Below are positions 44,410 through 53,186 of a stretch of 64,000 nt of DNA, piece after piece. Every line of letters begins with the position of its first letter. Within the stretch, counting starts at the first letter, position 1. The notes under the pieces are model-generated. The model saw nothing but the letters and a program-made list of their open reading frames with translations. It was not told the DNA's origin and searched no databases. The stretch comes from Alphaproteobacteria bacterium. GTDB taxonomy: Bacteria; Myxococcota_A; UBA796; GCA-2862545. Location of the stretch: the NCBI GenBank assembly GCA_020632875.1, contig JACKET010000008.1:62001-126000 (forward strand), given 5' to 3'. The position numbers and the translations under genes are program-made.

Positions 44410-45176
44410 AGATCGGAGTTTGCGCCAAGATCACACCGGACGCGGATGCGCGGATCAAGGTCGCCGCGGACGGGCAGAGCATCGTCCTCGACGGCGTCAA
44501 GTTCGGCATCAGCGACTACGACGAGTACGCCATCGAAGAAGCGATCCGCACCAAGGAGAAGCACGGCGGCGAGATCGTGTCCTTCACCGTGGGCGACGCC
44601 TCGGCCGACAAGCAGCTGCGCAGCGGCGCGCTGGCGCTCGGCGTCGACCGCTCGGTCCTCGTGACCGAGAACCCCGGCGACCCGCTGGGCATCGCCAAGC
44701 TGCTCGCCGCGGCCATCCAGAAGGAGGGCGGCTTCGACGTGGTGTTCACCGGCAAGTCGACCATCGACCAGCAGAACTTCCAGATCGGCACGATGGTCGC
44801 CGAGCTGCTCGGCTGGGCGCACGTCACCCAGGTCACCGCGCTCGAATTCGAGGGCAACCAGTTCAAGGCCACCCGCAACATGGATGCCGGCATCCGCCAG
44901 GTCGTCGCCGGCACGCTGCCCGCGGTGATCTCCTGCGAAGACGGCCTGAACACGGTCCGCTACGCCAAGCTGCCCGACATCATGAAGGCCAAGAAGAAGC
45001 CCCTCGACAGCGTCGGCGCGGGTGCCATCGGCGGTGACGCCGGGGCCGCGCGGTCGTCCGTCGGCAACCTCGCCCCGCCGCCCGCCCGCCCCGCCGGTCG
45101 GATGATCGAGGGCGACGCGGCCACTGCTGCCAAGGAACTGGTCCGCCTGCTTCGCGACGAAGCCAAGGTCCTCTGA
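44406..45176 (+). CDS. etfB: Electron transfer flavoprotein beta subunit
   Basis: 256 residues from a GTG overlapping the tetR stop (GTGA). MKIGVCAKITPDADARIKV, ISDYDEYAIEEAIRTKE and TGKSTIDQQNFQIGTMVAELLGW are standard EtfB features; VTALEF and ATRNMDAGIRQVV follow the AMP-binding region. The C-terminal 45 residues are Ala/Pro-rich. With EtfA it carries electrons from acyl-CoA dehydrogenases to the ETF-quinone oxidoreductase. Confidence 0.95.
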   Translation: MKIGVCAKITPDADARIKVAADGQSIVLDGVKFGISDYDEYAIEEAIRTKEKHGGEIVSFTVGDASADKQLRSGALALGVDRSVLVTENPGDPLGIAKLLAAAIQKEGGFDVVFTGKSTIDQQNFQIGTMVAELLGWAHVTQVTALEFEGNQFKATRNMDAGIRQVVAGTLPAVISCEDGLNTVRYAKLPDIMKAKKKPLDSVGAGAIGGDAGAARSSVGNLAPPPARPAGRMIEGDAATAAKELVRLLRDEAKVL

Positions 45177-45199
45177 GAACGGTCGAAGGAGACAGAACA

Positions 45200-46144
45200 A
45201 TGAGTGGAATCCTCGTCGTCGCCGAACATTCCGGCGGCACCTTCAAGGCCACCGCCTCCGAGCTCCTCGGCAAGGCCAGCCAGCTCGGCGGCACCGTCTA
45301 CGCGGCCGTGCTCGGCGATGCCCCCGCGGCTTCGCTCGGCGGCTTCGGCGCCAGCAAGGTCTTCCAGGCCGCTGGTGACTTCGGCACGCACGACTCCGGC
45401 GCCGCGGCCGACGCGCTCGCGGCGATCATCCGCGCGGCCGACCCCGACATCGTCATCGCGCCCGCCTCGTACGAGATGCGCGACGTGCTGCCCCGGCTCA
45501 CCGCGCGCTTCGACTCCGCGATGGCCAGCGAGTGCAACGGCCTCCGCATCGACGGCGGCAAGCTCGTCGCGCGCCGCCCGATCTACGCCGGCTCCATCGA
45601 GTCCGACGTGACGATCTCGGCCCGCCCGGCCTTCGCCACGGTGCGCCCGAACAGCTTCGACAAGCCCGCCTCCACCGGCGCCAGCGCGCCCGTCGAGAGC
45701 GTCGCGTGGTCGGCCACGACGCCCACCACGAAGGTCGTCGAGACGCTCAAGCCCGAGACGCGCGGCATCGACCTCGCCACGGCCTCGAAGGTCGTAGCCG
45801 GCGGTCGGTCGCTCAAGTCGAAGGAGAGCTTCGACTCCGTCATCCGCACCCTGGGCGAGGTGATGGGCGCCGGTGTGGGCGCGTCGCGCGCCGCCACCGA
45901 TGCGGGCTACGCCGACCACAGCGAGCAGGTCGGCCAGACGGGCCAGACCGTCGCGCCGAACCTCTACCTGGCCATCGGCATCTCGGGCGCCATCCAGCAC
46001 CTCGCCGGCATGCGCACCTCGAAGGTGATCGTCGCGATCAACAAGGATCCCGAGGCGCCGATCTTCCAGCACGCGAGCTACGGCATCGTGGGCGACCTCT
46101 TCGAGGTCGTCCCGGCGCTGACCGAAGCGCTGAAGAACGCCTGA
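45200..46144 (+). CDS. etfA: Electron transfer flavoprotein alpha subunit
   Basis: 314 residues; AGGAG eight bases before ATG. The N-terminal domain (GILVVAEHSGGTFKATASELLG) and the C-terminal FAD-binding domain (GQTGQTVAPNLYLAIGISGA and IVAINKDPEAPIFQHASYGIVGDL) are fully conserved. It holds the FAD of the ETF heterodimer. Last gene of the TetR-etfB-etfA operon, followed by a hairpin. Confidence 0.96.
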   Translation: MSGILVVAEHSGGTFKATASELLGKASQLGGTVYAAVLGDAPAASLGGFGASKVFQAAGDFGTHDSGAAADALAAIIRAADPDIVIAPASYEMRDVLPRLTARFDSAMASECNGLRIDGGKLVARRPIYAGSIESDVTISARPAFATVRPNSFDKPASTGASAPVESVAWSATTPTTKVVETLKPETRGIDLATASKVVAGGRSLKSKESFDSVIRTLGEVMGAGVGASRAATDAGYADHSEQVGQTGQTVAPNLYLAIGISGAIQHLAGMRTSKVIVAINKDPEAPIFQHASYGIVGDLFEVVPALTEALKNA

Positions 46145-46150
46145 TCGGCC

Positions 46151-46195
46151 TCCGGAGGGCCCCCGGATCGACGGACCGATCCAGGGCCCTCCGGA
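46151..46195 (+). terminator. Terminator-like hairpin after etfA
   Basis: TCCGGAGGGCCC pairs perfectly with GGGCCCTCCGGA, with an inner GGATCG/CGATCC pair, starting six bases after the etfA stop. There is no T-run, which is common for high-G+C genomes. Most likely the end of the operon transcript. Confidence 0.55.
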
Positions 46196-46219
46196 CCGCC
46201 TCTGCCACGTGGTACCTTC

Positions 46220-47926
46220 GTGGCGCACTCGCGGAGGCGACCCATCCTCTCCCCCAGCGACCGCAACGCGCCGCCGACGCCGTCGCAGCTGGAACGAACC
46301 GCGCTGTCCCTCGAACGGAAGGGGAATCTGCGCTTGTTGATCTGCGTGGTCGAGGAGTGGGCCGATTCGGGCGAGCCCTCCGAGAAGGCGCTGCTGGCGC
46401 AGATCCGGGCCCTGATGGAGCTGCGCTCGTTCGACCGCGCGTGGGCACGGCTCAAGCCCCTCCTCGAGGCGGGTGACGAGGCCGAGACGTTCCGCCTCGC
46501 CGGGCGGTTGCTCCTCGAGCGCGGCGAGCTGAAGGACGCGCGCACCACCCTCGCGCGCGGGCGCCACCTCTTCCCCGACGACGCCGAGCTCAAGCAGCTC
46601 CTCTCCCAGACCGACGAGCCGGGCACGGTGATCGACCTCACCGACCCGATGGAGGACGACCCCGACGGCCAGGCCGTGCTCGCGGCGCGCCTCCTCGTCG
46701 AAGGCGCCCCGCTCAAGGCGCGCCGCCTGCTCGAGCGCGTCCGGAAGAGCCATCCCGACCACACGCGCACGGCCGACCTGCTGTGGGCGCTCGACGGCGA
46801 CTTCCGGCTGCGCGGCGTCACGCTCGCCGACCTCGCGCGCGTCCACGCCACGCCGACCCAGTCGCTGGTCGACCTGCCCGAAGACACCGACCAGACGATG
46901 GAGTCGGACGACCCGACCGACGACGACCTCGATGCCGGCGCGGCGTTCCCGAGCCTGTTCAAGAACCTCGAGGAGCAGACCGAGGCGTACGGCCTGGTCT
47001 CGTCCACCGAAGAGCCCGAGGTCACGCAGGTGTCGGCCATCGTCACCGATGCCGGCGAAGCGAACGAGGTCACCCAGGAGACCACGCGCGAAGACACCCA
47101 GATCATGCACGTCGTGCGCACCGCGGGGCACCAGCCCGACGCGTCGGCCGCCGACACGCTGGTCGACGGCACCTTCGACCTCAAGGCGTACGAGCAGTCC
47201 CTCAAGGGCGAGTCCGAGGACGAGAACGTCGTCCTCCACCGCAAGGCGAACCCCGAGCGCACGGTCACCGAGACCGACGGAGGGTCGAGGATCAAGCTCG
47301 ATCCGAGCCGCGATCGCGTCCAGATCGGCGCGAACGCGGTCGACGAGGGCGCCGAGTTCATCCGTCCCCGGAAGAAGCCCCAGGTCACGATCGAGCCGGC
47401 TCCTCCGAAAGCGCCCGTCCCGCAGACCCCGAAGGTCCCGAAGCCGAAGGCGGCGGCGCCCACGCCGGCGCCCCCCGCGAAACGCGCGGCACAGAAGGCC
47501 CCTCCGCCGAAGCCTCCCGCGAAGCCCGCCGCGAAGCCCGTTCCGAAGCCACCGACCCCCGCCACGCCGGCGTCGGCCTCCAACGCGCCCACCCCGGTCA
47601 TCCCGCCCGCGCGTGCCGCCACGCCCGAGCCCGCCGGGCGACGCGCGTCGGAACGCCCCACGCTCACGGCCGCTCCGACCGAGGCCTCCGCGATCCCGAC
47701 CGGCCAGGCCGTCACCCTCGAGCGCATCCCGACCGACGAGCGGCCCCGGCTCGATCCCGCCCTGGCCGCCGCGCCCACCGAGATCCTCGACGACCCGATG
47801 GCCCCGCCGCGCCGCACCGGATTCGCGCCCTACACGGGCTGGCTGCTCGTCCTGGTGCTGCTGCTCACCATCATCCTGTCGATGGGCGGTCTGCTGATCC
47901 TGTACCAGGTCGTCACGAGCCTCTGA
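46220..47926 (+). CDS. Tail-anchored protein with TPR repeats and long disordered middle
   Basis: 568 residues from a GTG without a clear ribosome site. The N-terminal 200 residues carry TPR-like helices (EKALLAQIRALMELRSFDRAWARLKPLLEAG, ARTTLARGRHLFPDDAELKQLL). An acidic Thr/Asp/Glu-rich region (about 215-320) leads into a Lys/Pro/Ala-rich stretch (KAPVPQTPKVPKPKAAAP). The chain ends in one membrane helix at about 545-565 (LLVLVLLLTIILSMGGLLILY) with almost nothing after it, a tail anchor. The charge switch from acidic to basic is striking. I infer a cytosolic scaffold at the membrane. Confidence 0.75.
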   Translation: MAHSRRRPILSPSDRNAPPTPSQLERTALSLERKGNLRLLICVVEEWADSGEPSEKALLAQIRALMELRSFDRAWARLKPLLEAGDEAETFRLAGRLLLERGELKDARTTLARGRHLFPDDAELKQLLSQTDEPGTVIDLTDPMEDDPDGQAVLAARLLVEGAPLKARRLLERVRKSHPDHTRTADLLWALDGDFRLRGVTLADLARVHATPTQSLVDLPEDTDQTMESDDPTDDDLDAGAAFPSLFKNLEEQTEAYGLVSSTEEPEVTQVSAIVTDAGEANEVTQETTREDTQIMHVVRTAGHQPDASAADTLVDGTFDLKAYEQSLKGESEDENVVLHRKANPERTVTETDGGSRIKLDPSRDRVQIGANAVDEGAEFIRPRKKPQVTIEPAPPKAPVPQTPKVPKPKAAAPTPAPPAKRAAQKAPPPKPPAKPAAKPVPKPPTPATPASASNAPTPVIPPARAATPEPAGRRASERPTLTAAPTEASAIPTGQAVTLERIPTDERPRLDPALAAAPTEILDDPMAPPRRTGFAPYTGWLLVLVLLLTIILSMGGLLILYQVVTSL

Positions 47927-47962
47927 GCTCGCTAAGGGGTGCCCTCGATCGGAGGGACGCCC

Positions 47963-48808
47963 ATGAATCGCTTCCTGCTCGCCAGCCTCGTGCTCGCCGT
48001 CGCCTGCTCCGGCGGCGACAAAGACGAGACCGCAGACACCGACACCACGCCGCCCACCCCCGACGACACGGCACCCACCGGCACCGACCGCGTCTTCGCT
48101 CCGGCGGCCTTCGGCGTGGGCATCGCCGAGTTCGCGATCGACGGCGAGGGCAACGCGCGCTCGTTCTCCGGCTTCGACTCGGCGGGCAACCCCGTCGAAG
48201 CCCAGGTCGTTCTGTCCGTGCTCATCCTCGACGAGACCGCGACCACGTCGATCAACGAGCTCAACAGCTGCCAGGTCAGCCTCGGCGTCGCCGGCCCCAT
48301 CGCGCCCGACGGCGCGGGCACGTGGACCGAGACGGCCAACGTGCACTGGGGCTTCCACCTGCCCGCCGGCTCGCCGGTCGTGGGCAACACCTGCGCGAAC
48401 TTCACGTTCCCCGAGGTGTGGGGCGACGTGGCCAGCAAGGTGCAGCAGTGGGACTGGGGCTTCGCCATCAACGAGATGGATCCGCAGGTGCTCCCGCAGC
48501 TCGAAGCCGGCTTCGGTGCGAACTGGGCCGCGATCGAAGACTCCGTCGTGGGTGCGGGCTGGTACAGCAACATCCTCGCGACCAACCCGAACACGCCGGG
48601 CGGCTACGCCGACGGCGGCTTCGTGATCGGCAGCGAGGTGAACGACGCCGACTTCTCGCTCGTGGTCGACGGCGCCGGGAATCCCCAGCTGCTCGACGCC
48701 GACACCGTGTGGTTCTCGGGCGCGAACCTCCCGGGCACCGGCGCCTACACGGGCCAGGGCGTGATCTACATCCAGCCCGCCGACTTCATCGTCCAGACGC
48801 CGCAGTAG
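47963..48808 (+). CDS. Lipoprotein with Asp/Thr-rich spacer
   Basis: 281 residues; GGAGG seven bases before ATG. Leader MNRFLLASLVLAVAC (lipobox VAC, Cys15) is followed by an Asp/Thr/Pro spacer (DKDETADTDTTPPTPDDTAP), a typical myxobacterial surface-lipoprotein linker. The mature domain is strand-rich with two cysteine-containing loops (NSCQVSLGVAG, VVGNTCANFTFP) and a W-rich middle. Function unknown; probable outer-membrane surface protein. Its stop directly abuts the stop of the convergent gene. Confidence 0.72.
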   Translation: MNRFLLASLVLAVACSGGDKDETADTDTTPPTPDDTAPTGTDRVFAPAAFGVGIAEFAIDGEGNARSFSGFDSAGNPVEAQVVLSVLILDETATTSINELNSCQVSLGVAGPIAPDGAGTWTETANVHWGFHLPAGSPVVGNTCANFTFPEVWGDVASKVQQWDWGFAINEMDPQVLPQLEAGFGANWAAIEDSVVGAGWYSNILATNPNTPGGYADGGFVIGSEVNDADFSLVVDGAGNPQLLDADTVWFSGANLPGTGAYTGQGVIYIQPADFIVQTPQ

Positions 48809-49603
48809 CTACCAGCGCACCACCCACGCGGTGGTGGCGACCCCGGCGCCCGCGACGCCCAGCCCGATGCCCACCCCCGAGAGCGCGTTCGCGCGCTGCG
48901 CGTGGACGGGCACGTCTTCGAGCGGCGTGTCGTAGGACTGGACCGCGCGCTCCTGCGTCCACGCGGCGGTGAGCGTGCCCACCGCGCCGGCGCCCAGCAC
49001 GCCCGCGAGTGCCGATCCGTAGCGGCGCATGCGCTTGCGTCGCCGCTCGCGGGCCGTCGCGTCGAGCGCTTCGAAGTCGACCACGGGGACCTCGGCCACG
49101 CTGTAGTGGTAGTCGGTGTGCACGACGGACCCCGCGGAATCGAAGCCCTGGAGAACGAACGCGCGATCGGCCGGGACCGACGTGGCCCGCGTGCCGTCGA
49201 CCTTCCAGCCGCCCTCGGGGCTGCGCTCGAGCTCGATTCGCGCGTCGGATGCGGGCGCTTCGGCCCATGCGCGCTGGAGTGGCGTGCCCTCGACGATCCA
49301 GCTCTCGGGCGGGGCCCACGCCGGGTCGAGGACCTTCACCGCCGCCCAGCTCTTCGCGCTGGCGATCTCTTCGCGCTCGAAGAACTCGCCGAGCGCACGC
49401 GCCTTGTGCCACGCGAGGATCGTCCGGGCGTCGAGCTCGCTCGTGAGGCACGGCACGAGCCCCTGGAGGGCCGCGTAGTGCTCGGCGAACCCCGTCTCGT
49501 CGACGTCTTCGTACGCCTTGTCGAGCGCCGTCGCCCGCGCGCGCAGATCGGACGCCGGGTCGTCGGGGCAGCCCGCCCATGCCGCCGCCAGCCAGAACCA
49601 CAC
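48809..49603 (-). CDS. Lipoprotein with C-terminal membrane helices
   Basis: 264 residues if started at the GTG 49603, which has GGAGG five bases upstream; the ATG at 49621 would place that site inside the gene. The leader WFWLAAAWAGC ends in a lipobox (AGC) without any basic residue. A soluble domain follows, then two hydrophobic stretches near the end (YGSALAGVLGAGAVGTLTAAW and LSGVGIGLGVAGAGVATTAWVV), an arrangement seen in myxobacterial PEGA/tetratricopeptide-type envelope proteins. Function unknown. Confidence 0.65.
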   Translation of the reverse strand: MWFWLAAAWAGCPDDPASDLRARATALDKAYEDVDETGFAEHYAALQGLVPCLTSELDARTILAWHKARALGEFFEREEIASAKSWAAVKVLDPAWAPPESWIVEGTPLQRAWAEAPASDARIELERSPEGGWKVDGTRATSVPADRAFVLQGFDSAGSVVHTDYHYSVAEVPVVDFEALDATARERRRKRMRRYGSALAGVLGAGAVGTLTAAWTQERAVQSYDTPLEDVPVHAQRANALSGVGIGLGVAGAGVATTAWVVRW

Positions 49604-49652
49604 GCGCACCTCCGACGGCATGATACAGCGGCGCACCGTGATAGGAAGGCGC

Positions 49653-50237
49653 ATGCGAACGCTCCCCCTGCTCGCCCTGGCCCTCGGTGGATGCGCGTCC
49701 AGCGACCCGACGTGGGCGCTCGACGTGGGGTTCGTCGTTCCCGAGGGGTCGGGCGTGACGGGCTCGGTGACGTGGCAGGTCTACCGCAAGGCCTGGCAGC
49801 GGAAGTTCGCCGACCGCCACTACCTGTGCGCCGTGCTCACGACCTTCGACGGCACGCCCACGACGCCCGATTGTCCCGACTGTGTCGCCGCGATGGAGGT
49901 CACGCTCGCCGTCGAGGACAGCGACTGCGACGACGCCCTCACGGCCAACCCGACGTTCGTGTCGATCACGCGGATCGGGTTCGGCCCGGTCGGCGCGGGC
50001 GGCCCGTACCCCGGCGAATCCAGCACGGGCTACGTCGACTACGGCCCGGGCTGGGAGGTGCACGGCTGGGCCTACCCGGATCGCCTGACCCAGGGCGAGA
50101 CGCCCGACACGCTCGAGTGGGATGGCACGCAGCCGTTCTCGATGGCTCCCACCTTCGCCTGGCAGCTCGGCGACGACCCCGGCACGGCGGCGATGTCGCG
50201 GTTCGGCGTCGACGACGACGCGCCGGGCGGCGCGTGA
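49653..50237 (+). CDS. Lipoprotein of unknown function
   Basis: 194 residues with AGGA upstream of the ATG. Leader MRTLPLLALALGGC gives Cys14. The mature part is a compact strand-rich domain with four cysteines (YLCAVL, TPDCPDCVAAM, EDSDCDDA) and many Trp/Tyr (WEVHGWAYPDR). It is divergent from the lipoprotein at 48809-49603 (49 nt). No family recognised. Confidence 0.68.
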   Translation: MRTLPLLALALGGCASSDPTWALDVGFVVPEGSGVTGSVTWQVYRKAWQRKFADRHYLCAVLTTFDGTPTTPDCPDCVAAMEVTLAVEDSDCDDALTANPTFVSITRIGFGPVGAGGPYPGESSTGYVDYGPGWEVHGWAYPDRLTQGETPDTLEWDGTQPFSMAPTFAWQLGDDPGTAAMSRFGVDDDAPGGA

Positions 50238-50304
50238 CCTGCGAAAGCGTCGGTCCACACGGGCCGGACGCCGACGTGGTACGCTTCGTGCAGTGGCACA
50301 CGGC

Positions 50305-50925
50305 ATGATGGCTCCCCTTCGATTCGCGCTCCCCCTGCTGCTCGTCGGCTGTGCCTTCGCCGGCCTCGACGCATCGGACATCGACTCGGGGATGTTCGAC
50401 ACCGACACGCCGGTCGACACGAGCGACACGGGTGAGCCGGTCAGCCTCGAGGGCGACTGGATGGCGGTGTCCGGCGTGATCGACCTCGCAGACGGCCAGG
50501 TGGTGGGCACGCCGGCGCTCCAGCTCGAGGTCCTCGCCTCCGACGCCGAAGGCGTGCTGGAACCGGTGGCCTGCGACGCCACGCTCGCGAGCCCCGAGCC
50601 CGTCGAGCAGGCGCCCGACGACGTGACGCTCTACGGCAACTGGCGGTTCACGGTCGAGCCGGGCACGTGCTCCGGCCTCCCGACGACCCTCGAGCTCGGC
50701 ATCGGTCCCCTGCTCCCCACGCTGTGGCCGAGCGCCGACGCGATGGGCGCCTCGCTGAAGCACACGCGCGGGTTGTACGCGGCGAAGGCCGATCGCTCGG
50801 GGCTGTGGGTCTTCGGGCTGGCGGGCACCACGGCCCAGATCGCGGGCGAGGGCGCACCCACGTCGCTCGATCCGCTCCCCGACGGCCGCTACCACCTGCG
50901 TTCGGCGTACCTCCTCGCACTCTGA
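50305..50925 (+). CDS. Lipoprotein with Asp/Thr spacer
   Basis: 206 residues. Leader MMAPLRFALPLLLVGC (Cys16) then an Asp/Thr spacer (DIDSGMFDTDTPVDTSDTG) and a strand-rich domain with two cysteines (VACDATLAS, PGTCSGLP). An ATG at 50308 is an equally possible start. It follows the previous lipoprotein gene by 67 nt; both may be surface components of one structure. Function unknown. Confidence 0.68.
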   Translation: MMAPLRFALPLLLVGCAFAGLDASDIDSGMFDTDTPVDTSDTGEPVSLEGDWMAVSGVIDLADGQVVGTPALQLEVLASDAEGVLEPVACDATLASPEPVEQAPDDVTLYGNWRFTVEPGTCSGLPTTLELGIGPLLPTLWPSADAMGASLKHTRGLYAAKADRSGLWVFGLAGTTAQIAGEGAPTSLDPLPDGRYHLRSAYLLAL

Positions 50926-50998
50926 GGATGCGCGTACATCGCGCAGCCCGGCGTCTGACAACCCGTTAAGGGCCCGCTCCTCAACCCCTGGGGGAAGT

Positions 50999-52402
50999 GT
51001 GCCCGTCTGGCTGTACTGGCTCTCGACCGCCGCGCTCGCGTCCGGCGGCGGCGATGGTGGTGAGCATCACGCGACGCTCGGTGAGTTCCTCCCGATCTGG
51101 TCGGTCATCCCGTTCGCCGGGATGCTGCTGTCGATCGCGCTCGTGCCGATGTTCGCCGAGCACTTCTGGCACAAGACGCGCAACCAGCTGCTCGTCGCGC
51201 TCGGCTGGGCCTCGCCCGTGTTCGTGTTCCTGGTCTACACGGGCCTCACCGACTTCAACCACCTCGGCCACGACGCCGTGCACAACCTGCAGCACGCGCT
51301 GATCGAGTACATCAGCTTCATCGCGCTGCTCGGCTCGCTCTACATCATCTCGGGCGGCATCCTGCTGCGCGGCGACCTCGAGGGTCGACCCGTGGTGAAC
51401 ACCGCGTTCCTCGCGATCGGTGCGGTGATCGCCAACATCATCGGCACGACCGGCGCGAGCATGCTGCTCATCCGCCCCATGCTGCGCACCAACAAGCAGC
51501 GCGAGCACACCTGGCACATCCCGCTGTTCTTCATCTTCCTGGTGTCGAACATCGGCGGCGCGCTCACGCCGATCGGCGATCCGCCCCTGTTCCTCGGGTA
51601 CCTCCGCGGTGTGCCGTTCTTCTGGACCGTGCAGACGCTGTGGATGTACTGGCTGCCCGTCGTGCTGTTCCTGCTCGGCGTGTTCTTCGCGATCGACACC
51701 TTCCAGTACCGGAAGGAGACCACCACCGCGCGCGTCGAAGACCAGGCCGCGCTCGAGCCGCTGCGCCTCGAGGGCAACCTGAACTTCCTGCTGCTCGGCG
51801 GCGTCATCGCCTGCGTGCTGCTGCTCTCGCCCGACCCGCACCACGTCGACTTCCGCCACTACTACGCCCGCGAGATCGGGATGGTGCTGCTCTCGGTCGT
51901 CTCGGTGTTCGCGACCAGCCCGTCGATCCGCGAGCGCAACGGGTTCAACTACGGCCCGATCCTCGAGGTCGGCGCGCTGTTCATCGGCATCTTCATCTCG
52001 ATGATCCCCGCCACCTCGCTGCTCCAGGCGAACGGCAGCGCGCTCGGTGTCACCCACCCCTGGCAGTACTTCTGGGCGTCGGGCTCGCTGTCGGCATTCC
52101 TCGACAACGCGCCGACCTACGTGACCTTCGCGGCCATGGCCTGCGGCACGTACGAGCACTGCCTCACCGCCGAGAACCTCGAGCCGCTCACGCACGTCGA
52201 CTCGGCGGCGGTGCTCGAGGCCATCTCGCTCGGCTCGGTGTTCCTCGGGGCCGGGTCGTACATCGGCAACGGGCCGAACTTCATGGTGCGCGCCATCGCC
52301 GAGCAGTCCGGCTACAAGATGCCGAGCTTCTTCGGGTACTGCGGCTACGCGGCGCTCTTCCTGGTGCCGACCTTCATCGTCATGACGCTGATCGCGTTCT
52401 GA
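50999..52402 (+). CDS. Sodium:proton antiporter-like carrier (NhaD/CitM class)
   Basis: 467 residues from a GTG. Eleven or so hydrophobic helices; the first extramembrane stretch is His/Glu/Gly-rich (GGGDGGEHHATLGEF). Segment SNIGGALTPIGDPPLFLGY (about 182-200) with its buried charged and polar residues is a hallmark of the ion-transporter superfamily containing NhaD antiporters and citrate carriers. DNAPTYVTFAAMACG (about 368-382) is the matching second half-repeat. Likely role: Na+/H+ exchange or carboxylate transport. The next gene overlaps by one base. Confidence 0.85.
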   Translation: MPVWLYWLSTAALASGGGDGGEHHATLGEFLPIWSVIPFAGMLLSIALVPMFAEHFWHKTRNQLLVALGWASPVFVFLVYTGLTDFNHLGHDAVHNLQHALIEYISFIALLGSLYIISGGILLRGDLEGRPVVNTAFLAIGAVIANIIGTTGASMLLIRPMLRTNKQREHTWHIPLFFIFLVSNIGGALTPIGDPPLFLGYLRGVPFFWTVQTLWMYWLPVVLFLLGVFFAIDTFQYRKETTTARVEDQAALEPLRLEGNLNFLLLGGVIACVLLLSPDPHHVDFRHYYAREIGMVLLSVVSVFATSPSIRERNGFNYGPILEVGALFIGIFISMIPATSLLQANGSALGVTHPWQYFWASGSLSAFLDNAPTYVTFAAMACGTYEHCLTAENLEPLTHVDSAAVLEAISLGSVFLGAGSYIGNGPNFMVRAIAEQSGYKMPSFFGYCGYAALFLVPTFIVMTLIAF

Positions 52403-53163
52403 TGGCGACCTTCTTCGGCGTCGTGCACCTGCTGCCGCTGCCCGGCAGCCCGCGCGGTGTCGGCCTCGAAGCGGTGCGCAGCCGGGCGCTCGCCGACGCG
52501 CAGACCCTCGCAGAGGGCGGCGTCGACGGGCTGATCGTCGAGAACTTCGGCGATGCCCCCTTCGCGCGCGGTGCGGTCGACGCCTTCACGCTGGCCCAGA
52601 TGACGGCCCTGGCGCTCGACATCCGGCGCGCCGTGCCGGGCGTGCGGCTCGGCATCAACGTGCTGCGCAACGACGCGCGCGCGGCCCTCGCGATCGCCGC
52701 GGCCGTCGGTGCCGACCTGATCCGCGTCAACGTGCACACGGGCGCCATGGTCACGGACCAGGGCATCATCGAAGGCGATGCCCGCACCACCCTGCTCGAT
52801 CGCGCCCGGTTCGCCCCCGGCGTGCAGATCGCGGCCGACGTGCTCGTGAAGCACGCCGTTCCCCTCGGCCAGCCCGACATCGCGGACGTCGCGCGCGACA
52901 CCGCCCGCCGCGGCCTCGCCGACGTGCTGATCGTCACGGGCTCGGGCACCGGCCAGGCCCACGACCCCGCGCGGGTGCGCGCGGTGAAGCAGGCCGTGCC
53001 GGAGCGGCCCGTGTGGGTCGGCAGTGGCATCACACCCGAGACCGCCGCGACGCTCGAAGCCGACGGAGCCATCGTAGGCACCTGGCTACACGCCGACGGC
53101 GACCTCTCGGCCCCGCTCGACCCCACGCGCGTGCGCACCATGGCGGAAGCGCTGCACGGCTAG
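52402..53163 (+). CDS. BtpA/SgcQ-family TIM-barrel protein
   Basis: 253 residues; start shares one base with the preceding stop (TGATG). FFGVVHLLPLPGSPRG, GVDGLIVENFGDAPF, LGINVLRNDARAALAIA and RVNVHTGAMVTDQGIIEG are the signature strands of the BtpA family, an (alpha/beta)8 barrel related to nucleoside/aldolase enzymes. In cyanobacteria BtpA stabilises photosystem I; in other bacteria the role is unknown and may be a sugar or nucleoside aldolase. The reading frame and motifs are clear, the function is not. Confidence 0.88.
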   Translation: MATFFGVVHLLPLPGSPRGVGLEAVRSRALADAQTLAEGGVDGLIVENFGDAPFARGAVDAFTLAQMTALALDIRRAVPGVRLGINVLRNDARAALAIAAAVGADLIRVNVHTGAMVTDQGIIEGDARTTLLDRARFAPGVQIAADVLVKHAVPLGQPDIADVARDTARRGLADVLIVTGSGTGQAHDPARVRAVKQAVPERPVWVGSGITPETAATLEADGAIVGTWLHADGDLSAPLDPTRVRTMAEALHG

Positions 53164-53186
53164 GCTCCCACCCGGCCGCACGCCCG

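Noticed and set aside
48809..49621. Start of the lipoprotein gene at the ATG 49621
   Set aside because: The strong GGAGG site lies between that ATG and the GTG at 49603, so the shorter start is preferred.
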